Below are positions 56,711 through 64,000 of a stretch of 64,000 bases of DNA, piece after piece. Below the pieces are notes generated by a model. It had not been told where the DNA came from. It worked only from the letters and a program-made list of their open reading frames with translations, and did not search any database. A program made the translations under genes and the position numbers. Source of the stretch: Cupriavidus sp. D39 (lineage in GTDB: Bacteria > Pseudomonadota > Gammaproteobacteria > Burkholderiales > Burkholderiaceae); the NCBI RefSeq assembly GCF_026627925.1, contig NZ_JAPNLE010000006.1, positions 434,001 to 498,000 of the forward strand, given 5' to 3'. The first letter of the stretch is position 1. Every line of letters begins with the position of its first letter.

Positions 56711-57546
56711 ATGAATACATCTGAACAAGGTCTGGGCTGGACGCCCGCGAAACGGCTGCAGGGGAAGGTTGCGGTGGTCATTGGGGCGGGTCAGAGCCCC
56801 GGAGAAGGTGTCGGCAACGGACGCGCCGCGGCGATCCGCTTTGCGCGCGAGGGGGCTCGCGTACTGGCGGTGGATCGCCGTCTCGAATCCGCCGAGGAGA
56901 CCGCCGAAATTATCCGCGGCGAAGGCTTTGAATGCATCAGTTTTGCCGCGGATGTCACCCGTGAAGCAGACCTGGCGCGCGCGCTGGCTGAGGCCACGCA
57001 GAGATGGGGCTCGCTTGATGTCCTGCATAACAATGTGGGTGTAAGCATTGCCGGCGGGGATGCCGATCTGCTCGACATTACCGAGGAAAATTTCGATAAT
57101 GTCTGCCGCATCAACTTGCGCGGCACCGTATTCGCATGCAAGCACGCCGTGGCGATCATGCGCAAGCAAGGTGGCGGGGCGATCGTCAACGTTTCCTCCG
57201 CTGCGGCAGTCGGCAAATATCCGTACGTAGCCTATAAGGCGGCCAAGGCAGGCGTCGTGGCATTCACCGAGCAGCTCGCGCTGCAGAATGCCCAGTATGG
57301 CATCCGCGCCAACTGCGTGTTGCCGGGCCTGATCGCTACTCCCATGGCCGTGGACACACGTGTGCGCGAATGGAATCAGTCCCGGGAACAGGTATCGGCC
57401 GAGCGCAATGCCAAGGTTCCCTCGGCCGGCAGGGTACGGGCTGGGACGTCGCTAATGCCGCTCTGTTCCTCGCCTCCGATGAAGCGAACTTCATCACGGG
57501 CATATCGGTACTGGTCGATGGCGGTCGCATCCTGAATCGCATTTGA
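56711..57546 (+). pseudogene. Short-chain dehydrogenase/reductase, C-terminus frameshifted
   Basis: An SDR with a longer cofactor loop: KVAVVIGAGQSPGEGVGNGR, then [37 protein letters not shown] (Ser, Tyr, Lys). After NAKVP the frame shifts; the normal tail [20 protein letters not shown] and [14 protein letters not shown] is in another frame and ends with TGA at 57544-57546. Three C (57419-57421) are one short. Restored length 278 residues. As read, a protein with a wrong tail of 40 residues would be made, ending at 57535. Follows the Bug receptor by 39 bp. Confidence 0.88.
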
Positions 57547-57898
57547 TAGCACTCACGACGGTCCTTGTGCCGCGGTAGAGACATGGCTCGTCTGGGGCCA
57601 CGAATCGCGCCACGGGGGTCTAGGACGCGCCATGATCGGCGGCAACGTCGATTTCGCGCTGGCGTAGTCCGCCGCATGGAAACACAATGCCCCGGGAATT
57701 CGCCTCCCGGGAGGCGTCTTTGCTCCAAGATCTCACTTTCGCACTGTGGGTATCCATTTGTTTTTTTAAAAACGGAACCAGTTTCGTTTGGTGGATTTTG
57801 GGGGCGGGAAAGGAGGAGTCGATTCGGGGATTGCACAGACAGGTAGAGAAACGGGTAGATCTAGCTTTGGTTAAACCAGAAGAAGAGGAGGAGGCAAC
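57547..57898. other. 352-bp intergenic region before the porin gene
   Basis: Contains a perfect 16-bp palindrome CGCCTCCCGGGAGGCG (57701-57716) followed by TCTTTG, and further on an A/T-rich stretch with AAAACGGAACCAGTTTCG (57769-57786), close to the motif found before other units in this window. A frame open on the minus strand across here is a non-coding shadow. No gene seen. Confidence 0.5.
57701..57716. terminator. Palindromic hairpin after the SDR gene
   Basis: CGCCTCCC/GGGAGGCG without a separate loop, then TCTTTGC; probably ends the 49511-57546 operon, or stabilises its mRNA. Confidence 0.5.
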
Positions 57899-58987
57899 AT
57901 GAAATTGAAGATGATCGCGTTGTGCAGTATTGCGGCGGCTTGTGCAGGCACTGCCCAGGCACAGTCGAATGTCATTCTGTATGGAGTGATCGATGCAGGC
58001 ATCGAGTATGTCAACAACCAGCCGGGCGGCGGGCATGATCTCGTGCGCATGACACCAGCCAATCTGGCGGCGTCCCGCTGGGGACTGCGCGGTACCGAAG
58101 ACCTTGGCAATGGACTCAAGGGAGTCTTCGTGCTGGAAAGCGGCTTTGAGTCCGATACTGGCAAGTCCACGCAAGGCGGGCGCTTGTTTGGCCGTTCCGC
58201 CTATGTCGGCCTTGATGGCCGCTGGGGCGTGGTGACGCTGGGGCGGCAGCCTACACCCTTCTATTGGATCTCCGGGACGATCGACCCCATGCTCATCGTG
58301 ACGAAGTACTCGATCCTGGCTCAGGACGCCGCGTTCGCTGGCCGTGCTGACAATGCGATCAAGTACGTCGGCAAATTCGGCCCAATGGAAACGCAGCTCT
58401 TCTATAGCTTCGGCGCAGACAGCACGGTCACAGGGGGCAGTGAGATACCGGGAAGCGCCAAGATCGGAAGGGAGTATTCCGGCAGCGCCGCCTACAACGG
58501 CGCCAACTGGAGCGTTGCGGCGGCGTACGACGAGATCAACACCGGTACGGTTTCGGCACGGCCCGACGCGACCACGCGGCGCGCTACCGTGGGTGGCAAT
58601 TTCGCCATTGGCAATGCGACGCTCTATGCCGGCTACAGATGGGCCAAAGCGTTCGACGGGGCATTGCTGGCCGGAGCTCCGGCGACCGCCAATCAGCGGT
58701 CCAATCTGTGGTGGGCAGGTGCGCGCTGGCAAGCGACCAGCAACGTGACGCTCGCGGGCGCGGCATACTATCAGGACTTCGCCGGCACCAGTGCGGACCC
58801 GTGGATGTTTGTCGCCTCGGGGGCGTATGCGTTCTCCAAGCGCACCAGTGCGTATCTTGCAGTGGGCTATACCAAGAATCGGAACGGGTCGAACCTTGGC
58901 CTGGGCACTGGCGGCTCGGGCTTCGGGACCGTCTCGGCTGGCGCCAACCAGTTTGGCGCCTCGGTCGCCTTGCGACACATCTTTTAA
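57899..58987 (+). CDS. Outer-membrane porin (Gram-negative porin_4 family)
   Basis: A 362-residue trimeric general porin of the burkholderial type. Signal peptide 1-21 (MKLKMIALCSIAAACAGTAQ, cleaved before QSN), first strand NVILYGVIDAGIEYV, constriction-loop region LGRQPTPFYWISGTIDP and the terminal Phe (ASVALRHIF) needed for BamA insertion. Strong AGGAGGAGG leader before the ATG. Intact. Placed last in the catabolic block, it likely lets the substrate into the periplasm for the Bug receptors. Operator-like sequence upstream; terminator at 59116. Confidence 0.95.
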   Translation: MKLKMIALCSIAAACAGTAQAQSNVILYGVIDAGIEYVNNQPGGGHDLVRMTPANLAASRWGLRGTEDLGNGLKGVFVLESGFESDTGKSTQGGRLFGRSAYVGLDGRWGVVTLGRQPTPFYWISGTIDPMLIVTKYSILAQDAAFAGRADNAIKYVGKFGPMETQLFYSFGADSTVTGGSEIPGSAKIGREYSGSAAYNGANWSVAAAYDEINTGTVSARPDATTRRATVGGNFAIGNATLYAGYRWAKAFDGALLAGAPATANQRSNLWWAGARWQATSNVTLAGAAYYQDFAGTSADPWMFVASGAYAFSKRTSAYLAVGYTKNRNGSNLGLGTGGSGFGTVSAGANQFGASVALRHIF

Positions 58988-59115
58988 CGCTGGTACCGGC
59001 ATCGGCTGATCCGCGGGGGCGGCGCGATCGATGTCAACGCCTTCTCCCGACGGCTCACGGCATCCGGGACCGGCTGCTTTGAATCTCCATGGTGCCGCCG
59101 CATCGCGGCGCTTCA

Positions 59116-59161
59116 GCTGCGTCGCAGATGAGTTCGATCATCTCGACGCAGCCATCTTTTT
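59116..59161 (+). terminator. Rho-independent terminator of the porin gene
   Basis: GCTGCGTCG (59116-59124) and CGACGCAGC (59144-59152) form a 9-bp stem, extended by GATGA/TCATC (59127-59131 and 59138-59142), followed by CATCTTTTTC with five T at 59157-59161. Found 129 bp after the porin stop. Confidence 0.88.
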
Positions 59162-59324
59162 CGGATGATCCCGGGACTGTGTATGCCCTGGAATGACCAG
59201 ACTCACATGGACAAGCCGCGAACCGATTCCATGACTTACGGGGGCGGATGCGGGTCATAATCGGCTTGCGAGGCGCGCGCTTTGCGCCTGTAATGCTAGC
59301 AGTCGACGGCTGTCCGAGGGTGCC
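59162..59324. promoter_or_regulatory. Upstream region of the cyclase gene
   Basis: Between the porin terminator and the cyclase start. No clear -35/-10 pair and no gene; the total gap from the porin stop is 337 bp. Confidence 0.25.
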
Positions 59325-62300
59325 ATGCGCTGCACAAAGTGCGGGTTTGAAAACCCAGCGCGAGGAAGGTTCTGTGAGGAATGTGGCCATACTCTTGGCC
59401 AAACCTGTCCGAATTGTGGCTACGAGTCTGCCGCTACCGCAAAGTTTTGTGGTGCATGTGGCGCTTCCTTAACCACTACGGCCGGTTCTCCGACATCCAG
59501 TGCGGCGCCTTGCGTCAGCGCTCCGGTTCTGTACACGCCAGCGCACCTGGCTGAGCGCATTCTGGCCGAGCGCGCGGCGATGGAGGCCCGCGGGCACGAT
59601 GCGGGCGAGCGCAAGACTATTACCGCCCTGTTTGCGGATATGGCTGGGTCGACGGCGCTGATTCAGGACCTGGATCCCGAGGATGCCCGGGAACTGATCG
59701 ATCCGGTCGTGGCGATCATGATGGAAGCCGTACACCACTATGAAGGGTACGTCGCCAAGTCGCTGGGTGATGGCATCCTGGCACTGTTCGGTGCTCCAAT
59801 CGCGCACGAAGACCACCCGCTGCGGGCGTTGTATGCGGCATTGCGGATGCAGGAGGCGATGCGCAGCCATGGCGGTAGGATTCGTCTGGAGAAGGGTATT
59901 CCGCTGCAGATCCGGGTTGGCGTCCACACCGGAGAGGTAATGGTGCGCTCCATTCGCAAAGACGATCTGCACACCGATTATGACCCGGTCGGCCATACTA
60001 TTCATATCGCTTCTCGCATGGAAGGGATGGCGATGCCGTCGTCGGTACTCGTCAGTGAATCCACTTATAAGCTTGCCGATGGGTACTTCCATTTCAAAGC
60101 TCTGGGCGCCACCAACGTAAAGGGCATCCGGACTCCGCTTCCAGTCTATGAGCTGCTGGGGCCCGGCACTTTGCGCACGCGACTTCAGGTGTCGGCGTAC
60201 CGCGGTCTGACGAGGTTCGTCGGACGTGAGCGAGAACTGGAGTGTTTGCAGTCGGCGCTGGCCTCGGCCATCGCAAAGCGCGGGCGGATTGTTGGGGTGG
60301 TAGGAGAAGCCGGTGTTGGCAAATCGCGTTTGTTCCACGAATTCAAGGCCAGGGCGCGGCAGGGCTGCCTGGTGCTGGAGACTTTCTCGGTTTCGCATGG
60401 AAAGGCATTTCCCTATCTCCCGTTGATCGATCTGTTGAGAAACTACTTCCAGATCGTGGCCGCCGACGACGAGCGCTTGTATCGCGAAAAGGTCACGGGC
60501 AGGTTGCTGACACTGGATCGCGAGCTGGAGGATCAACTCCCCTATCTGCTCTATCTTCTCGGTATCAGTGAGCCACAGTCAACGTTGCCCGCGATGGACG
60601 CCCGGCTCCGGCGCCAGCGCACCTTTGAAGCGATAGTTCGTCTATTGGTAAGCGAGAGCCAGAGCCAGCCGGTCGTGTTGCTGTTCGAAGACCTGCAATG
60701 GCTTGACAGGGAAACCGAAGCATTCCTTGATGAGCTGGCGTCGCATGTAGCGGCTTCAAGGATTCTGCTGCTGGTCAACTACCGGCACGAATACGCGCAT
60801 GACTGGAAGCTCCAGCGGAGCTACATCCAGTTGCGTCTGGAACCGCTCGGTCAAATGGAGGCACAAGAACTACTTGCAACCCTATTGGGTGCTCACTCCG
60901 AGCTGGGGTCATTGATGCAGCTCATCCTTGCCAAAACTGAGGGCAATCCGTTCTTTATGGAGGAAGTGGTCAGGACACTGGCAGAAGAAGGTACCATCCT
61001 CGGCGCGCCGGGCAGCTATCGGATTGCGACGCCCGCCGTGTCACTTCATATTCCGACCACCGTCCAAGGCGTCATTGCAGCGCGCATTGACCGCCTGTCG
61101 CAGGCGCAGAAGGCACTGTTGCAGACTCTGGCAATTATCGGCAAGGACTTTTCATTCAGCATGGTCCGGTATGTTGCCGCGTTGTCAGAGCAGGAGTTGC
61201 TGTCGCTTCTTGGCGATCTACAGCGTAGCGAATTCATCTTCGAGCGACCTGCATTTCCGGAAGTCGAGTATGCGTTCAGGCACGCGCTCATGCAGGAAGT
61301 CGCCGCCAATTCTTTGCTGCACAGTCAGCGAAGCAAGCTGCATGAACGCGCCGCCGAGGCAATCAAGCTATCGGATTGCGACGCCCGCCGTGTCACTTCA
61401 TATTCCGACCACCGTCCAAGGCGTCATTGCAGCGCGCATTGACCGCCTGTCGCAGGCGCAGAAGGCACTGTTGCAGACTCTGGCAATTATCGGCAAGGAC
61501 TTTTCATTCAGCATGGTCCGGTATGTTGCCGCGTTGTCAGAGCAGGAGTTGCTGTCGCTTCTTGGCGATCTACAGCGTAGCGAATTCATCTTCGAGCGAC
61601 CTGCATTTCCGGAAGTCGAGTATGCGTTCAGGCACGCGCTCATGCAGGAAGTCGCCGCCAATTCTTTGCTGCACAGTCAGCGAAGCAAGCTGCATGAACG
61701 CGCCGCCGAGGCAATCGAGTCACTGTTTCCAGGCCGACTGGAGGACTACCTTAACGAGTTGGCCCACCACTACAGCAATAGCGGGAATGCCGCGAAAGCC
61801 ATACACTATCTGCAGCTTGCGGGCGAGCAGGCCTTGCGGCGGTCTGCGCAACGTGAAGGGATCCGTCATCTCAGTGCAGCCCTTGAGCTTCTCAAGGCGT
61901 TGCCGGAAGCCCCCGAGCGAACAAGCGAGATGATCCATTTGCTACTGACCCTCGGTCCCGCCTGGATAGCCGCCCGCGGCCATGGGTCGCCAGAGGTCGA
62001 AGAAACCTATACCCAAGCATTAACCCTGTGCGAACGCGAGGAGAAAATGCCGGAGCTGTTTTCCGCGCAGGCAGGTCTGTGGTCTCACTATTTACTGCGA
62101 GCGCAGCTAAAGCAGGCCCACGCGCTGGCCGAACGGCTGCTGGGCCTGGCGCAGGACACCAGCGACCGGGAACGACTTGCTGAGGCCCATCGAGCTCTGG
62201 GCGTTACGCTGCTTCGTCTGGGCGAAATCGAAGGCGCACGTCACCACATGGAGCAGGCGTTGACACTGCACCAACCTGGGCAGCAGTCCTATGACTACTT

Positions 62301-63108
62301 GCTGCGCCTGGTGAGGAACCCCGCTGTCCATATACGCAGCACCTTGAGCTGGATCCTTTGGTATCTAGGCTTACCGGATCAGTCACGGATTCGCTGCGAA
62401 GAGGCCCTGGAACTAGCCCGGGCGGCGGCCGATCCTTTTGGCCTGGCGCTGAGCCTGATTTTCGCGGCTGAACTCTATCGGCGCCGGGATGAAGTCGAGC
62501 GGTCGCTCGGGTATGCTGACGCCGCGATCGCTGTATCAGCCGAGCGCGGCTTCCCGCTCTATGAGGCATGGGGAACGACTCTCCGAGGCTGGGCCCTTGC
62601 GAAACTCGGGAAGCAGGAAGAAGGCATTGTGCGAATGAGGCGGGGCCTCAGCGCTCACCGTGCGACGAGATCCGCGCTGGGACGGCCATCGCTGTTAGGC
62701 CTGCTTGCTGATGCCTATGGCAAGGTGGGGAAGTTCGAATTAGCGCTTCGCGTGCTGCGCCATGCGTTGGCGTTGGCGGAAAGAACTGGAGAACGGTTCG
62801 AAAGCCCCGCGTTGCTTCGCCTGAGAGGGGATCTGTTATGGAAAATGGCAGGCGAGGAAGACCCTTGCACCTCCATCAGGATCACTGAAGCGGAATCCGA
62901 TCTGCGCAACGCGGTGGCGCTCGCCCGCGGGCAAGGAGCGCGCTCGACAGAGTTGAAGTGCGCGCTGAGCCTTGCGCGCCTTTGGCATCTCCAGGGCAAG
63001 CGTGACGAAGCCTGCCATTTGCTGGCCGAAGTTCACGGTGCTTTTACCGAGGGATTCGATACCCGTGACTGGCTGGACGCCGAGGCCCAATTGCGCGAAT
63101 GGTCCTGA
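59325..63108 (+). pseudogene. Zinc-ribbon / class III adenylate cyclase / AAA ATPase / TPR protein, interrupted by a tandem duplication
   Basis: Domains in order: double zinc ribbon (C3, C6, C17, C20; C28, C31, C42, C45), nucleotide cyclase (metal Asp in ALFADMAGST near 105 and VAKSLGDGILALFG near 149), ATPase of the AAA_16/MalT type (GVVGEAGVGKSRL Walker A, LLFEDLQWLD Walker B) and a TPR-rich C-terminus (NELAHHYSNSGNAAKAIHYL onwards). A 352-bp tandem duplication (61014-61716) shifts the frame, giving a first product ending at 61442 (705 codons) and a second open frame to 63108. Without it the protein is about 1143 residues, usual for this class. Likely a cAMP-producing or STAND-type signalling protein. 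Confidence 0.87.
61014..61716 (+). repeat. 352-bp tandem duplication inside the cyclase gene
   Basis: 61014-61364 and 61366-61716 are identical over 351 bp (unit length 352). The junction reads GCAATCAAGCTATCGG. The unit covers the segment PAVSLHIPTTVQGVIAARID to HERAAEAI after the ATPase core. 352 is not a multiple of three, so it disrupts the frame. Identity without any mismatch indicates a very recent event, or an assembly duplication. Confidence 0.95.
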
Positions 63109-63608
63109 ATGCGAAGGGCGTCAAGAAGGGAACGCTGACATGCGGATAGGCCGTCTTTGTCTTGCCCGAGCCAGGCAGCGGCGTGGCCGACCGTTGCCTG
63201 TCACCGTACCCAATGACCATCGAACCAAGGAACGGAAGGCTCTGCAGCGCAAGTGTGCTGACCACCAGATCGCATCAATCTAAGAGACGGCTTTGAAGAG
63301 CGATGCTGAAGTTCGCGCACGAACGGGGAGGGACCTTGTGATCTGGCGGGAAGTCGGCAAGCACCTGAAAGGTTCCTCCTAGGCGTTCGAGCAACTTGTG
63401 CTGTTGCAGGGGTTTCAAGGGTGGTCCAGGGCGATCGCAGTTGCTATATAGTTTCCGGAATTCCATGGAGTGCCTTCATGTGCGCTTCAAGCGAACACTC
63501 ACCGTGTTCCGGGGCTCGCGCGGGCGTCGGATCGTGGCGCAGGCATTGCCCCGGAGAGTCAAATTCCAGGATGCCGGCGACCCTTGACGTCGCCATACGG
63601 AGTCGTTG
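63109..63608. other. 500-bp intergenic region, no confident gene
   Basis: Only short frames exist (for instance 63275-63466 minus), with no family resemblance or Shine-Dalgarno. No tRNA, terminator or repeat was recognised. Confidence 0.4.
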
Positions 63609-64000
63609 ATGGACGTGCGTGGGCTGCGGTATTTCGTCCAGGTGGTCGAGAGTGGTAGCCTGACCAAGGCATCGCGCCAGTTCTTCGTAGCTCAGCCCGC
63701 CCTCAGCCAGCAGATCGCCCGGCTCGAAGACGAGGTCGGCAAGCCTTTGTTGGTGCGGTCTGCACGGGGCGTGGTGCCGACGCCGAACGGCGCGGCCCTG
63801 TATCGACATGCGAAGCTAATTTTGCGTCAACTGGACGAGGCGGTGCTGATCGCTCGTCAGGAATCTTCCAATGTGAAAGGACGCGTTACGCTCGGACTTG
63901 GCTCGACAGCGATCCCCAGAGGTCGTCTACGCACGGCATTTTCCGTACTGCGAGCGAACTGCGTCTCGGCGACGATTGATCAGGACCTCTGTCCGCCGCT
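63609..64000 (+). pseudogene. LysR-family regulator (TcuR-like N-terminus), chimeric or cut off
   Basis: The first 100 codons are a good LysR: MDVRGLRYFVQVVESGSLTK, winged HTH FFVAQPALSQQIARLEDEVG and the linker with VKGRVTLGLGSTA. The resemblance is to TcuR-type regulators (LRYFV.IVE.GSL). After about 63905 the expected effector domain is absent; the frame reads IPRGRLRTAFSVLRANCVSA, unlike any LysR, and stays open to the window edge. The DNA from 63921 matches the end of tcuB (see finding), so the gene was probably fused to a tcuB tail by deletion. The gene is on the same strand as the cyclase, 500 bp downstream. Confidence 0.8.
63935..63979 (+). pseudogene. tcuB-like C-terminal tail
   Basis: Reads [14 protein letters not shown] and a stop at 63977-63979. 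The tcuB at 46375 ends GIFRTA then, after 12 residues, SELRLGDD and stop; the last 23 bases of its coding end (47554-47576) are identical to 63953-63975. The 12 codons between the two blocks are missing here. A further short match follows the stop (TGTCCGCC in both). Confidence 0.5.

Noticed and set aside
63275..63466. A small minus-strand gene in the 500-bp gap before the last LysR
   Set aside because: No Shine-Dalgarno, no recognisable domain and no coding bias stronger than in neighbouring non-coding frames.

Overview
The window reads as a GC-rich Burkholderiales genome, most like Cupriavidus/Ralstonia or a close relative. The grounds are five Bug-type (TctC) solute receptors, a neisserial/burkholderial-type porin, many LysR regulators, CaiB and DUF35/thiolase catabolic genes, and no trace of translation or cell-division housekeeping genes. 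It looks like accessory, probably secondary-replicon DNA; the genus is an inference.

Layout. 1-4.6 kb: two CaiB/AMACR-type CoA transferases (minus), a thiolase-like protein with its DUF35 partner, and a ketosteroid-dehydrogenase-like flavoprotein cut in half. 4.6-9.7 kb: a small tniA-tniB-tniQ transposon with 49-bp inverted ends (4587-7857) next to a broken ISL3-family IS, followed by the 3' remnant of an SMP-30 lactonase. 10.3-17.1 kb: MFS exporters, a LysR gene, two cyclophilin-like lipoprotein/secreted proteins, a zinc alcohol dehydrogenase and an SDR. 17.4-22 kb: a two-subunit molybdenum hydroxylase (isoquinoline-1-oxidoreductase type) and an MFS_3 exporter. 22-33.4 kb: LysR, a tricarballylate-dehydrogenase-like flavoprotein, three Bug receptors, an LDH2-family dehydrogenase, MmgE/PrpD, YciI, SDR and a CapA-family protein. 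33.7-49.2 kb: cupin, NDP-forming acyl-CoA synthetase, ferredoxin reductase, two enoyl-CoA hydratases, an IclR regulator, SDR, lactonase, a second thiolase/DUF35 pair, rubredoxin, tcuA-like and tcuB-like genes and a GMC oxidoreductase. 49.5-59.2 kb: FadJ-like fusion, HIBADH-like dehydrogenase, two Bug receptors, aldehyde dehydrogenase, SDR and porin. 59.3-64 kb: a zinc-ribbon/adenylate cyclase/AAA/TPR protein with an internal 352-bp tandem duplication, then a LysR gene that runs into a tcuB-like tail.

Taken together, 22-59 kb (and 0-4.6 kb) looks like one catabolic region for an oxygenated, probably branched or alicyclic carboxylic acid: uptake (porin, Bug receptors), CoA activation (CaiB, NDP-forming ligase), dehydrogenation (TcuA-like/KstD-like flavoproteins feeding TcuB, rubredoxin and the ferredoxin reductase), hydration/oxidation (enoyl-CoA hydratases, FadJ, SDRs) and carbon-carbon cleavage (DUF35-thiolase pairs). 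The substrate cannot be read from sequence.

A striking property is the number of broken frames. About twenty genes are split by a single-base length change, nearly always one G or C missing from a run; restoring one base gives a family-length protein each time. This could be a consensus error of the assembly or real decay. Separate, larger lesions (transposon insertion, GMC internal deletion, cyclase duplication, LysR/tcuB scar) cannot be explained by base-level error.
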